A stretch of DNA of 64,000 nucleotides from Garcia nutans (taxonomy: Eukaryota > Streptophyta > Magnoliopsida > Malpighiales > Euphorbiaceae), in NCBI GenBank assembly GCA_947685225.1, contig CANTUV010000076.1, positions 248,001-312,000 on the forward strand, written 5' to 3'. Shown piece by piece: positions 24,647 through 37,354 of the stretch (the stretch's first letter is position 1; each line of letters begins with the position of its first letter). The notes beneath the pieces are model-generated. The model had not been told where the DNA came from and did no database searches. It saw only the letters and a list, made by a program, of their open reading frames with translations. A program made the position numbers and the translations under genes.

Positions 24647-27600
24647 TGGCAGCATGTCTTCAAAATGGAGCAAGAAGAATATACAAAAGAAGAAATTGAT
24701 TGGAGCTACATTGAATTTGTTGATAATCAAGATATTCTTGATCTCATTGAAAAGGTTTGTTTTTCTTCTACCTTTGCAACAGGTATTATTAGGCATTTGG
24801 TCTGATCTGCTCTGATTTCTTTGATCTAGTGCGAAATGATTTTGTAAATTCTGTCATTGTTGTTGTTATTGTCGTCCTGTGGTTGATTTTCTATATATTA
24901 ACTGCAAAACAGCAAATAAGGCGGTTCTCATAAATAGAACTCTAGACTAATTGGTAATATTCATCTCAATGTACTCTATAATTTAGTAATTTTTTTCCTT
25001 GTTATCTTCGAACAGTTTATTCTTCTTATTTTACTATGTTGGCAATCACATGCTTAAAATTGCTCTGGATTTTGGAGGAAATAAACAATCATAATTCAAT
25101 GCTGCCTCCTCTTTTCATTTGATGTTTTGACTTATTTTTAAAATTTTCTGTTTCCTATTAATTTTCAGAAACCTGGTGGTATAATTGCTCTTCTGGATGA
25201 AGCATGGTAAGCATAATGGCAGCATACTGTTCTCATTTTCTTCTATTTCACATTAACATCAATGGTACAGCTATTTATCTCTTTTTTCCCAAAATTGCTT
25301 GATTGTCCTGCATGATAATGTAACTGCGAATTGTTTTTTCTAGCATGTTTCCAAGATCAACACATGAAACTTTTGCTCAGAAGTTGTACCAGACATTTAA
25401 AAATCATGGACGGTTCAGCAAGCCAAAATTAGCTCGAAGCGACTTCACAATTAGCCACTATGCTGGTGATGTAAGCGTGTATATATATATATATATTCTG
25501 GTTCAGCAATGTTGTGACAAAATAATATTTTTGGATTTTGATATATATTGATGGAGCTTTGACTTATTACCAGGTCACATATCAAACTGAACTGTTTTTG
25601 GATAAGAACAAAGACTATGTTGTTGCTGAACATCAAGCACTCTTAAATGCTTCCAAATGTTCATTTGTTTCGGGATTGTTTCCACCTTTAGCTGAAGAAT
25701 CCTCTAAACAGTCAAAGTTCTCTTCAATAGGTTCTCGGTTTAAGGTATGGTATATTTTGTATTCATATTTTCCCCCAAATTATGTTCTTTGTCAGGTCTT
25801 GTGGGTATAATTTTTGTCCTCTACTGCATGCAGCAACAACTGCAAGCTTTGCTTGAAACTCTGAGTTCAACAGAGCCACATTACATTCGCTGTGTAAAGC
25901 CTAACAATCTTCTCAAGCCAGTAATTTTTGAGAGTAAAAATGTTCTTCAACAATTGCGGTGTGGGGTAAGAGGCTAATGGCTGTTACTTCTGAATCTGGA
26001 CTATGTTAAAGTTGTAATTTTGAACTGCCTGAATATATGCTAGTTCATTGTCTCTCTTTCAGGGAGTCATGGAAGCAATTAGGATTAGTTGTGCAGGATA
26101 TCCTACTAGAAAATCATTTGATGATTTTGCAGACAGATTTGGCGTCCTTGCACCAGAAGTTTTGGATCGCAGGTATTTGATTATTTTTCTTGTCCGTAAG
26201 ATTTTCTGCTGAAGCTTTGCAAATTCTGACCCTGGTATAATGCAATTTTCCACTAGTTCCGATGAAGTTGCTGCTTGCAAGAGGCTGCTGGAAAAAGTAG
26301 GACTTGAAGGTTATCAGGTAATTGTCCGAGATGTGAACTAATCCTCTTCTAAGAATTTATACTTAGTTGTATAATTTTTGATTCATTATGAGTTTAACCA
26401 TTGTTTAATATAGGAGGCCATTATTTTCACTTTACAATGGATATGATATCATGTTTGTTTCACTGTAAGGCTTTGGAGTTTTAACACTGTTGCTCTTCAT
26501 TGCCAATCTGATAATAAGACCTAGATTGATGAGCAGCTCCAACATCTTCTCAATAACCCTGCTATTGGGAATCAACTGGATCCTCACATGATATTTTCCT
26601 ATCTTTGGTGAGGTTATTTTTTTCTGTGCTAATACTATGTTCCATTTTATTTTGCAGATTGGTAAGACAAAGGTATTCCTTAGGGCTGGTCAAATGGCAG
26701 AACTGGATGCTCGTAGGAGTGAGGTGTTGGGAAGATCAGCAAGCATTATTCAGAGGAAAGTGCGGTCTTATTTGTCCCGCAAAAGTTTCATCATGCTCCG
26801 CCAATCTGCAATACAGATTCAATCAGCATGCAGAGGTGTTTTCTTGCTTCTTGTCACTTGCCTTAGCTGGTAGTGGTTAAAGGCTTAGGTTATGAGAATT
26901 TGTATCAAACTATTGATTTGTCTGTGGCCAATACAGGACAACTTGCTCGGCAAGTTTACGAGGACATGCGGAGAGAGGTTGCTTCTCTGATGATCCAAAG
27001 ATATTTGCGGATGCATTTTGCTAGGAAAGCTTATACAGATTTGTGTTGCTCTGCTATTTCTATCCAAACGGGTATGCGTGGTATGGCTGCTAGGGATGAG
27101 TTACGCTTCAGAAGGCAGACTAAAGCAGCAATTGTAATTCAGGTATTCCTGGGATATTCATTGCGACGTTCACAATATATTTTGGCAGTTTCTTTTTTGT
27201 TGTTACTTTCTGCACATTGCAAGCATTGTTTTAACAATTTCATGCTTTTTGAAGTTATGTGTGCCTGAATTGATATGCCATTTTTCCACTTTACTCAGAG
27301 TCAATGCCGCAAATACTTGGCTCTGTTACATTACATGAAGTTGAAGAAAGCAGCAATTGCAATACAGTGTGCATGGAGAAGGAGAGTTGCTTGTAAAGAA
27401 CTGAGGAAACTTAAGATGGTCAGCTTTTCTCTTTTTATTTAATTTAATCTTGTGAAATTGTTTTGGAAACAGGCGAGGGTGGAAGCCTTATACTTGTCTT
27501 CTCTTTTATTCTACTAGATCTTCTGTTATGAGTTAACTGCTTTTTACTTGTATTCAATGGTTTTGCCTAACCAGGGCCATTGGAAGAAAAAATCTTGTTC

Positions 27601-30600
27601 TGCTTATTATGTTGATAAAATTTCATGGCGTTAATTTCTACTTTCTGAAACTATAATGTTCTATTTCCTTTGTTCGTTGTGCAAGGACAATTTTTCGTAT
27701 AATTTTTAATGACCCAAAAAACCAATTCCAAGGATCACTTTAAAATGATGGGTATTTTTATTGCACACACTTTGTTTAAGCAAAAACTCATTTAGCATGA
27801 AAATTTTCCTTGAAAGGATTTGCATGCACTTAAATTGTATCTGTGGATGTGATTTTATATGACTTTTGGTTTAGTTCTTTTAAATTATAATGTAATTAAT
27901 ATCCTTTTTTATTGATTATTTTTCTGATATTATACAGTTCTTTTGAAGCAATTAAAAAATTGTTGTTCTCTTTGTTGTTTTCGCATGTGAAATTTAGTCT
28001 TTATTCTTTGCATTATTCTTTTTATAACAGGCTGCCAGGGAAACCGGTGCTCTTCAAGCTGCCAAAAATAAATTGGAAAAGCAGGTTGAAGAATTAACAT
28101 GGAGACTACAGCTGGAGAAGCGCATGAGGGTATGCACATGTGAAATTTCTTAGTAGTAATTATGCAATGTTTATCTCATCAAAAGTCATCTGACATTTTA
28201 GTTATCGGCTTTAATTTATTCATTTTCTTGACCATTTGTTTAGTCTTTTTATTTCATCAGCTTGCCTGTTTGAAACATGCTTCAGTTTGATAAAATAAAT
28301 AAAATGAATTATTATTTGAAATAAATGAATAATATTTCTCATTTAGGTTTCCAGTTTGTTTGTCCTCTGGTCCTTGCGTGGGCTTTTAAGAGGACGATCT
28401 TTGTTTTGTTTTTATTTTTATCTAGAAAAGGGATGATATGTCTTAAAAGCATCCATAGGATATACTGCTTGTCGACTGAAGGCTTGGTGAAACATAAAAC
28501 TAAAAGGTGCTGCCTGAAAGAAGCTAACTTATTCAACCTTTGTTTAGTGTCGACACTGATTTAATTCGTGTTGTTTTGCCTCACATTTGGTAATTCATCA
28601 TAGATCGTTATCCTCTTGTTTTCTTTTCTCAAATTTTTGCATCATCTGTGTTCTGTAGGCTGATCTGGAAGAAGCTAAAACACAAGAAAATGCAAAACTG
28701 CAGTTGGCTTTACAGGAAATGCAACTTCAGTTCAAAGAAACTAAGGAAATGCTCGTAAAGGAAAGGGAGGCTGCCAAAATGGCCAAAGAAATTGTCCCTG
28801 TTATACAGGAGGTTCCTGTAGTTGACCATGCAATGCTGGAGAAGCTGACTACTGAAAATGAGAAACTCAAGGTAGGAGGCTGATGGTTTGGGGTCCATAC
28901 CATAAATTAAAAGCAGACATCTAAGAATTGTTCTCTGAACTTGGGAATCGTGCTTTTGAACTTTTCTTTTTACCATTGATGATGATTTCAACTTTGTGAT
29001 AAATTTCAGGCTCTGGCTAGTTCCTTGGAACAGAAAATTGATGAAACAGAGAAAAAATTTGAAGAGACGAGCAAAATAAGTGAAGAAAGGTTGAAGCAAG
29101 CTTTGGAGGCAGAGTCAAAAGTAGTTGAACTAAAGACTGCCATGCATAGGTGGTTGCTATGTTGAAAATACATTGCCCATACAGATATATTTGCCATTAA
29201 TTAAATGCAATGTGAATATCTCTGTTAATGCCTTGATGCTCATGTTCCTTGTTTCCTATCTCTATTGAATTGTTTCCAGGCTGGAAGAAAAATTTTCTGA
29301 CATGGAAACTGAAAACCAAGTTCTTCGGCAGCAAAGTTTGCTCCAGACACCTGTTAAGAGGACATCAGAGCGTCCACCCATTCCAGCAACTCAGGTATGC
29401 ATTTTCTGCAAAGATGTTTGGATCCTCTATTTCCCGGCCTTTCTCATGTTAACCTTTCTTTAATTGCAGAGTTTGGAAAATGGTCATGTGAATGAAGAGC
29501 ATAAAGCCAATGTAATCAATCTCAGTGATCATCTACCTATAGCAATTGAATATTGTGTTGTCATAATTTCATACTCTGCCTGCTGGTTAATGATTGTCAA
29601 TGAGATTTTTTTTACAGTTAATGAGATTTTTTTTACAGGAACCACAGAATGCAACCCCTGTAAAAGCATTTGGCACGGAGTCAGATAGCAGGTTAAGGAG
29701 ATCCCACATTGAACGTCAAAATGTATGTGCTTAAAAAATCAGTTTCTTCTTTATCTATTATCTTTCCCCTTTCTAAGAGGGATGTGGGCTGTGAAGTTCC
29801 AACATATCCTTTTATTTGTTGCAACAGGAGAATATTGATGCTCTTATCAATTGTGTTATGAATAACATTGGATATAGTCATGGAAAGCCTGTTGCAGCAT
29901 TTACCATATACAAATGCCTTCTCCATTGGAAATCTTTTGAAGCAGAAAGGACTAGTGTGTTTGATTGTCTCATTCAAATGATTGGTTCTGCAATCGAGGT
30001 AACTGGGCACATCATCATATCATAGATTGTTCTGAGAAAAAGCTAACTATGAGTGCAGTGATCCATTGAACAAGGCATGCCAATGAAAATTCTGTTCCTG
30101 GTTGCAGAATGAAGATAACAATGAACACATGGCTTACTGGTTATCAAATACATCAGCTTTATTGTTTTTGCTGCAACGGAGTCTGAAGGCAGCTGGTGCT
30201 ACTGGTGCAACTCCAAATCGGAAGCCATCCTCAGCAGCATCTTTGTTTGGGAGGATGGCCATGGTATTGATTTTTTTTTCTCAAATTAATTCTGCTATCT
30301 TTTGGCATAATTTTGCTGTCAAGGCTATGTTTTGTTCACTAATTGCATTCTTTGTCAATTCTAGGGTTTTCGTTCTTCACCCTCCTCTTCCAACCTTGCT
30401 GCTGCAGCTGCACTCACAGTAGTACGCCAAGTAGAGGCCAAATACCCAGCCTTGCTTTTCAAGCAACAGCTTGCTGCATATGTGGAGAAAATTTATGGGA
30501 TTATTCGAGACAACTTGAAGAAAGAATTGTCGTCTTTACTTTCGTTATGCATTCAGGTATATTGCCTATTAATTCTTTCTGTGTTGTGGAAACAGAAAAA

Positions 30601-32469
30601 ATTGTTTTAAATCCTGATTGCCTGTCAATTTCAACAACTGTAACTTCATGTTATTCTTTTTGTCCACTTTAGGCTCCCAGAACATCTAAGGGAAGTGTAC
30701 TAAGATCTGGGCGGTCCTTCAGTAAAGATTCCCCATCAAGCCATTGGCAGAGCATAATTGATAGTCTCAACACTCTCCTCAGCACTTTGAAACAAAATTT
30801 TGTACGGGCTTTACTATTTGCTCTTTTAGTTGTCTTTTAAATGCGCAAAGAACTCATTTTTATGGATACTTTCAGGTGCCTTCGGTTCTTATCCAGAAGA
30901 TCTATACCCAAACTTTCTCATACATTAATGTGCAATTATTCAATAGGTAACTAGTCAGCCTACTTCTGTGATATTATCATCTTATGACAAAAGGTTTCCT
31001 TACGTGAATTCTATGATGTTCAGTCTTCTTTTACGTCGTGAGTGCTGTACCTTTAGCAATGGTGAATATGTGAAAGCTGGATTAGCTGAGCTAGAGCTAT
31101 GGTGTTGCCAAGCAAAAGAAGAGGTAATCTTATTTGCATTTAACTTGTCAGGATCATCTTGAGCATTTCTTTATAGTTTGCTTAATTTGTTATGTTGCAT
31201 TTGCATTCTCTAGATTCCTTTGCCTTGCGCATAAGTTTTCTTTTGTTTTCATTACTCCATCTCCTTTGACTGCAGTATGCTGGCTCATCTTGGGATGAAC
31301 TGAAGCACATCAGACAGGCTGTTGGATTTTTGGTATACTCATGAATTGTTTTTCATTTAAATTTTAGTTCTAACAGGAAACATAATGGTGATCTTTTTCT
31401 ATACTGTTCATTTTCTTGTCTCGACCCTCAGGTTATACATCAGAAGTATAGAATATCCTATGATGAAATCACAAATGATCTGTGCCCTGTAAGTCTCTCT
31501 CTCTCTCTCTCTCTCTAATATACCGTGCATATGCATTAGTGGACCACAGTTCACATACTCACATATTCAGATGCTGGCATATTCGCTATTTTACATTTTC
31601 CAATTATTACAGCTTCATGCACACAGAAAATAAAACATCAGAAGCCTCCTCACGACAATGCTTTCTTTTTTTTTTTTCAGATCCTGAGTGTGCAACAGCT
31701 GTATAGAATCTGTACTCTGTACTGGGATGACAACTATAACACTCGAAGTGTGTCTCCTGGTGTAAGTGTTTTTGAAAGATTTTTCTATGGTGTTTCGGAG
31801 TTTGTTTTTTGTCAAACATATTTGAATGCTCTGTAACTTGCACCTTCAATCTCTCTCCAGGTCATTTCTAGTATGAGGGTACTTATGACGGAAGACTCTA
31901 ATGATGCTGCCAGCAGTTCCTTTTTGTTAGACGACAATTCTGGGTAAGTTTGTTCTCAAATATGTCAATTTGTTATCATGGAAACTTCTTGCATGTTTAT
32001 GAATGAAGTGATATGGGCTATCTTTCATTTCTACTAAACTAGGAAACTGATAATGTTTATAGAGATATTGAGTTATGCACATAAAATGAAATGAGGGTAA
32101 CTGAATTGTCAATGTCTTTTTGATTGATCATTTAATTCTGGTTCATGTGGGGTTAAACAATCTCACCGATCTCACCGTTTTTGGCATCTCAATGAAAATA
32201 GTTCATACGATTATAAGATGCTTCCATCCTCCACGACAGTACTACTCTACATATTTTTCTTCAAATATATCTTCTTAATTTGTAAAAAAAAATGTTGCCT
32301 TTTGCAATTTATTCATATTATATATACCCTTTTAATTTGTAATTCTTAATGCAGCATCCCATTCTCGGTTGAAGACCTTTCTAATTCACTGCAAGAGAAG
32401 GATTTCATGGATGTTCAACCGGCAGAACAACTACTTGAGAATCCAGCCTTCCAATTTTTACACGAGTGA
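18707..32469 (+). CDS. Class XI myosin heavy chain, MYA2-like
   Basis: Plant actin motor that drives organelle and vesicle movement and cytoplasmic streaming. I traced 39 exons joining without a stop into 1,513 codons, close to the usual 1,500-1,530. Order: SH3-like N-terminus (about 10-60); motor to about 730 with P-loop GESGAGKT (156-163), switch I NNNSSR (209-214) and switch II DIYGFE (434-439); converter ending [19 protein letters not shown]; six IQ motifs (about 738-875) for calmodulin-like light chains; coiled coil for dimerisation (about 880-1080); globular tail with the dilute (DIL) domain (about 1110-1513) for cargo. The start codon is the whole coding part of exon 1 (ATG followed directly by the donor), as in other plant myosin XI genes. 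All junctions are GT-AG and phases match. Identity to the MYA2/XI-2 branch is by remembered similarity; the class is certain, the branch likely. Confidence 0.97.
18710..21078 (+). other. Long first intron of the myosin gene
   Basis: At 2,369 bp it is by far the longest intron and follows the start codon directly. Long 5' introns in plants often raise expression (intron-mediated enhancement); that role here is inferred. It contains a (TG)n microsatellite at 20722-20746 and no foreign coding sequence that I can see. Confidence 0.85.
20722..20746. repeat. (TG)n microsatellite in myosin intron 1
   Basis: Twelve uninterrupted TG units. Confidence 0.97.
24615..24644. repeat. (AT)n microsatellite at the 3' end of myosin intron 12
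   Basis: Fifteen AT units end eight bases before exon 13 (24653). They occupy the position where a polypyrimidine tract is usual; only 'cttggcag' separates them from the exon. A similar (AT)n tract lies just after the donor of exon 15, at about 25479-25496. Confidence 0.95.
29596..29638 (+). other. Tandem 3' splice sites, 21 nt apart, before myosin exon 28
   Basis: A 21-bp segment, (c/t)aatgagattttttttacag with one leading t, is repeated back to back. Each copy ends in a usable acceptor: AG at 29616-29617 and AG at 29637-29638. The downstream site gives the exon used in the model. The upstream site adds 21 nt (29618-29638) in frame and without a stop: seven residues LMRFFLQ, between coiled coil and globular tail. 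Confidence 0.85.
31494..31516. repeat. (TC)n microsatellite at a myosin splice donor
   Basis: The repeat starts within the donor region of intron 36 (donor GTAAGT at 31489-31494). Confidence 0.95.
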
Positions 32470-32945
32470 GGGCCAAAGGAAGCTCAAGCTTCTTATCCTT
32501 TTTGTCTGAAAGTAGGCAGCATTCAATCTCTCATCAGTGCTAAGATGGTTGTAAAGTTCATATCTTTTTTTTTTCCTTTTTCTCTATTTCCCTATTCTTT
32601 TTTTTTCTCTGCTCCCCATATGAAAATATTTTATTAATTTGTTATTATTTATTATTTTTGAGATTCAATTCTGTAAAATCCATCCTTGTGAGGGGCAAAG
32701 GAAAACACCTTGTTGGTTGGTTGAGTGTGCATTCTTTAGTGAAATCCTACATTTGTTTTTGTTTTTGTTCTTTTCTTTTTGCCATAATGGGCAGCAAATT
32801 TCACAGGGAGTTTTAGAGGGAGGTGCATAGTTTCATTGTTAGTTTGTGGTTGAGACAATTGCTCTCTCCATCCAATTTTCATTGTACAAAGAAACAACAC
32901 ATTTGAACATTAATTTCATAGTAATGAGAAATTAATATAATGGGA
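32470..32945 (+). other. Probable 3' UTR of the myosin gene
   Basis: T-rich, GC-richer than the DNA beyond, with 'ttgtggttgagacaattgc' style unique sequence up to about 32900. Candidate cleavage lies near 32900-32945, after which composition drops to intergenic AT-rich DNA. No perfect AATAAA is well placed; plants often lack one. Confidence 0.5.
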
Positions 32946-33386
32946 TTGGTTTTAAACATTGCATCGTTTGTTTTAAATAAATTTTATTCTATTTTCTTTT
33001 ATGGCTATTTATAGATGGGTTGGTTACCTACATTTTTTCAATTCTTGAAGTAACACTTGTTATTTTATTGTATTTTTTTCCTATGATGGCAATGTATTGC
33101 ATTCAATTCTTTATTTTTATTGAAGATAATATACTTATCAATCTTTATAACAGTTTCAACATAAAGTATATTTTCAAATAATTTAAGGGTGAAAATGAAT
33201 GGTGATTCTAATTTGTTTTTAACTATAAAGCCTCCAATTTACATGGAATTTTATGATTAGTAGGAGTTTCAAATTATTCGGTTGCATTATGCAGGAGCTT
33301 GAGTACAGTATTGGATTTTAAAAAGATGTGAATAATTGATGAATAAAACTCAGTTCAAAGATTATTTGAAAGTAGATATTGTTAAT

Positions 33387-33476
33387 TAATAAAATTAATG
33401 AAATTTTATGCTTTCAAAGTATTCACGAAAATAATAAAATTAATGAAATTTTATGCTTTCGAAGCATTCCCGAAAA
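33387..33476. repeat. Tandem duplication, 45-bp unit, two copies
   Basis: Copies at 33387-33431 and 33432-33476 differ at about three positions. They are non-coding. Confidence 0.93.
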
Positions 33477-34313
33477 GAGCCTATGATGGAGTTTGGGCCA
33501 CGTAATTTGTCAATTGAATCGTGTACTGTCACGCAAGCTGAGTTGTGGAGAGTTTATATTTGGCTAGAATGTTTAGAGTTTGTAAAATTAATAATTCAAA
33601 ATTAATAACTTTTTTTCTTGATAAAAAAAAAAGTTCTGACAATGGATATAAATTTTAATTTTTAATTTAAACAAATAAAAGTAAGAAAATGTTTTAAATA
33701 CGACCTTCATTTTTTTTATTAAAAATTCAATAGGCGAAAATAATATTGAATCAAATTAAATTAAAAGGATTTTTTATTCAATATATAGTGAAAATATTAA
33801 TTTTTGAATGTAATCAAGAAATGGGTGGCTCTTTCTGATAATTGTTGGAAATTAAACGTAGATGTTGCAAAATTAGGAAAGGGAATGTAATCAAAATAAA
33901 CTCTCTGGCCCATTATTTAGATAAAGGGACGATTTCTCTTTCAAAATAAAGAATTATTATAGAGGATGTGTCATTAGGTTTTGCCTAATTGTAATGATCT
34001 TTTTTAATTTAATAAAAGTTCCACTTTTATAAAAAAAATTAATAAAATAAAATTTTATTATATTTAAAAAAGAAAAAAAAACATAATAATATCAAATGCA
34101 TTTATCAAAGGGAGAAATTGATATATATATAATTGACGTGTAATCTAAATAATAAATGAATAGTAACCAATATCTAAAAAATCAAAATAAAATAATATAT
34201 ATATATATATATATTCTTTTGGTAGCCCATGAGGAAATCACATGGAAGCCCTAAAAAAACCCTCACCTCACCTCACCACCGATTACACAATAATTGACTA
34301 CTGCTTTATCGCA

Positions 34314-34454
34314 AGTGGCGGAGCCAGAATTACTGAAAGAGGGAGCTAAAGCTAAGGAGGCTGAGGGAGGCTGAAGGGAGACTGAGAATTTACATGTCTG
34401 ACGGCCGATAAGAAGGTCGTCAATTCCCACCCAATTTCATCTGCCTCCGCCACT
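34314..34454. mobile_element. Small 141-bp inverted-repeat element (hAT-like ends)
   Basis: The left end AGTGGCGGAGCCAGA (34314-34328) and right end TCTGCCTCCGCCACT (34440-34454) are inverted repeats with one mismatch in 15. 'AGTGGCGGAGCCAG' is a familiar terminal word of non-autonomous DNA elements in plant genomes. The interior is GC-richer than its surroundings and non-coding. I found no convincing 8-bp target duplication, so family and exact ends are tentative. Confidence 0.55.
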
Positions 34455-35012
34455 GCTGACCTCACCCTTCTCTACCACTAAAACCAATGCCTATACAGTA
34501 AGAACTACTAAACCATTGGGACCATCCCTTTCATTTATGGGTTTTGGACCCAAATTTTTAGGACCCCTACCTACTGGACCACTTTTAATTTTTCATTCTT
34601 TTAATCTTCAAAATTATACAACTCTAATTTACACTAATTTTTGTCCATCAATATTTTTTGGTCCAAATTTTGTATCTTCTACAACTGCCTTCCATTGCTA
34701 GTCAAAGTGCGGATTAATTAAACCATATATATGAAGATAATATTTTTTTTTCACATTTTAGAAAATTCAATTCATTCACATTTTAATTCGCGTAAATTCA
34801 ATGTTCAAATTTTGAAATATTTTTTAATTAAATAAATTTTAATTTAATGAAATATATAAAATAATGTATTGGTTCAATGCATAAATTCAAAATATCTTAT
34901 TAATTGAATATATTTTATTAAAAAAAATTATATTTGTACTCACGCATTGAAAACAATTTCCACACTACTAATGTGTGGAAAATGATATATATAGAGAGAA
35001 ACAAATAATAAA

Positions 35013-35591
35013 GGGAAAATGTGTAAATATGACCATCATTTTTAGACTAAAGAGCATATATATACCTCATTTTTTTTGTTTCAAAAATATATAGCAAGTT
35101 TGTAAAATGAAATAAATATACACAAAAATTAAGAAAAATTATATAAAATACTATTTTTTCTTTAAAATCTTATTTTTACTATGTATTTTTTTTTCAATTT
35201 GCAAAAATACTATTTTTTAATTTTTATATTATATTCAACATATACCAAAAATATACTCAATATATACCAAAAACATACTATATTTTTGTAAATTTTTGAT
35301 ATATGCATGATTTTTTTGTAATTTTATTGGTTTACCAAAAATTACAAAAATATCATGCATGTACAAAAATTTACAAAAGTATGCTATACTTTTTTTATAT
35401 TTGAGTATATTTTTGGTATATATTGGGTATAATGTAAAAAAAATTAAATTAAAAAAATAATTTTCTCTTAATTTTTGTACATATTTACACCATTTTACAA
35501 ACTTGCTTTATATTTTTTATATAAAAAAAATATGAGGTGCATATGTGTGCTATTGAGTTTAAAAATCAAAGTTATATTTACATATTTACCC
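35013..35591. mobile_element. Foldback element of about 580 bp (MITE-like)
   Basis: The left arm from 35013 ('gggaaaatgtgtaaatat') and the reverse complement of the right arm from 35591 ('gggtaaatatgtaaatat') run parallel for most of their length. Shared words in order: 'cctcat' plus a T-run, 'agcaagtttgtaaaatg', 'caaaaattaag', 'atataccaaaaatatactca', 'gtaaatttttg', 'atgcatgat'. The centre is near 35335 with almost no loop, so nearly the whole element folds on itself. Flanks are AT-rich and similar (aataataaa / aataaatta), but an exact target duplication is not clear. Length and structure suit a Mutator-like or other foldback MITE. Confidence 0.8.
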
Positions 35592-37279
35592 AATAAATTA
35601 TAAAATATCTTATATTTTAAAATAGCATATGACTTTAGTATTAAGAAATTCAAAATATCTTTTTAAATTGAATAAAATTTTATAAGATATTTAATTTTTT
35701 CATCTTATATAGTTGAAAATAACTTCACTTAAAATCTATTAGTATTAAGGTAATATTAGGTTTCAATCAATATTTAATTTATGATCAATATCTCTGTGGT
35801 CCATCAATTTTGAATTATCTGATTTTAAAGTGACTCTGATATTATCTGTAATAATCTTAATTATTATAAATATTTATTAAAATTATGCTGCTTTTTGTTG
35901 GCATGAATATTTTTTTCTTATATATATTATATATATATATATATATACAAAATGTGAAATGAAAATAAAATTATTTGTGGGAAGTGTGAAATATGTTGAT
36001 AAGAGTTTGAATTTGCATTAAAAGTTAAAAAACAAAGAAGAGGGTTGTGGAGTGGTCAAGTCCAAAGGAGCATGTGGGTTATCCTTACACTTCACCTGAC
36101 TGAGTGTGAGTTGGTTTAGGACTGTAATTGGTCCATGATTTTGAGGCATTTAGAGTTTTAGGTCCCCTATCTATTTATAAGTTACCCCTTTGTAGACTTT
36201 GATTGTGAAGAGAATTTTTAACCTATCCACATGAATCATATACACCTATTATATATCACCTACTTCCCTTTGTTGGGTCCATTTTTCAGGTTTAGAACAT
36301 GACTTCCTTGGCCTCGTATCACCCCAAATCCTTATCAAATTAGTCCTTAACATTAATTGAAATCAATATAAAACAAAAGTATTTGAATTATTTTTATTTA
36401 ATCAATTATGATTTTTTTTAGTCAATTTATATATTGATTAAGATTAATTTTTTTTCTTAAAAAAAAAACAAGCGTATAAGAATATAGTTTCTATGAATGG
36501 TTTATATATTAAAAAATTATATTGGTTGATCATAAAATCAAGAAACTTAGTTAATAAAAAAATATTTATTAATTTAAAATAATTTAACACCTTTGATAGG
36601 ATAATTATATATGTCGTCTCTTAAAAAATTATTAATGTTCATTGTCGTCTTTCATTATTAAGTTATCACATTGTGATCTTGGAATCTCCAAATCATTATT
36701 GTCATTTCTCCAACCATTTGTCATCCAAAATCTTTATAAAAAATTCACATAATGTATGATGTGGTACCACCACATCTCTTAAAATGATGTGATAAATGAT
36801 ATAAGTATGTGGCAAGTAACATAATTTGCCACTTCATTTTAAAAACTAATTTGACATGATATCATATGTAATGTTAATTCTATAAAAGAATCACTTGAAA
36901 TTAATGAAAATCAATAAAGATACCTGCATCTCTAACATTAAAAATCAAATATTTAACCATTCGATATTGTTATATTATTATTATTATTGTTGTTGTTGTT
37001 GCTGTATACAATAATAATAATAATCAATACATTTGTTCTAAAGTTAAATGGACCCACAGGGTGGAACTTTAAGTTAGTCACTATCATACCCACATGCCAA
37101 ATTGAAATTAAATTCCCAAATTTCCTAATTTGATTATGAAATATTGTTATATAATCTTATCCCATTTGATACCAAAGCTCAGTGCTTGCTATTAAATATT
37201 TTTTTAAGCAATGTTTAAAGGGAATTGCTAACCTTTTGTGGGTCTTTTTTATTTATTTCATAAAATTAATGCCACTCTT

Positions 37280-37354
<75 letters not shown>
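37280..37354. repeat. Compound microsatellite (ATC)n(ATT)n
   Basis: About 14 ATC units pass directly into about 10 ATT units. Confidence 0.97.

Larger units (their letters stand above)
18707..32469 (+). other. Exon map of the myosin XI gene
   Basis: Coding exons: 18707-18709, 21079-21207, 21488-21631, 21844-21989, 22077-22233, 22348-22406, 22503-22662, 23026-23175, 23269-23405, 23528-23674, 23803-23904, 24481-24538, 24653-24754, 25169-25206, 25344-25470, 25574-25744, 25834-25965, 26063-26172, 26257-26317, 26658-26835, 26937-27142, 27299-27418, 28031-28129, 28659-28871, 29010-29149, 29280-29394, 29470-29511, 29639-29722, 29828-29998, 30108-30263, 30365-30556, 30673-30801, 30876-30946, 31024-31123, 31276-31332, 31432-31488, 31681-31761, 31861-31943, 32355-32469. 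They total 4,542 nt. Each boundary was chosen by GT-AG and by continuity of the conserved protein. Exon 28 has a second possible acceptor (start 29618). Confidence 0.9.

Noticed and set aside
28710..29099. 129-codon minus-strand frame inside the myosin gene
   Set aside because: It is antisense to coiled-coil exons 24 and 25, whose codon bias opens the reverse frame.
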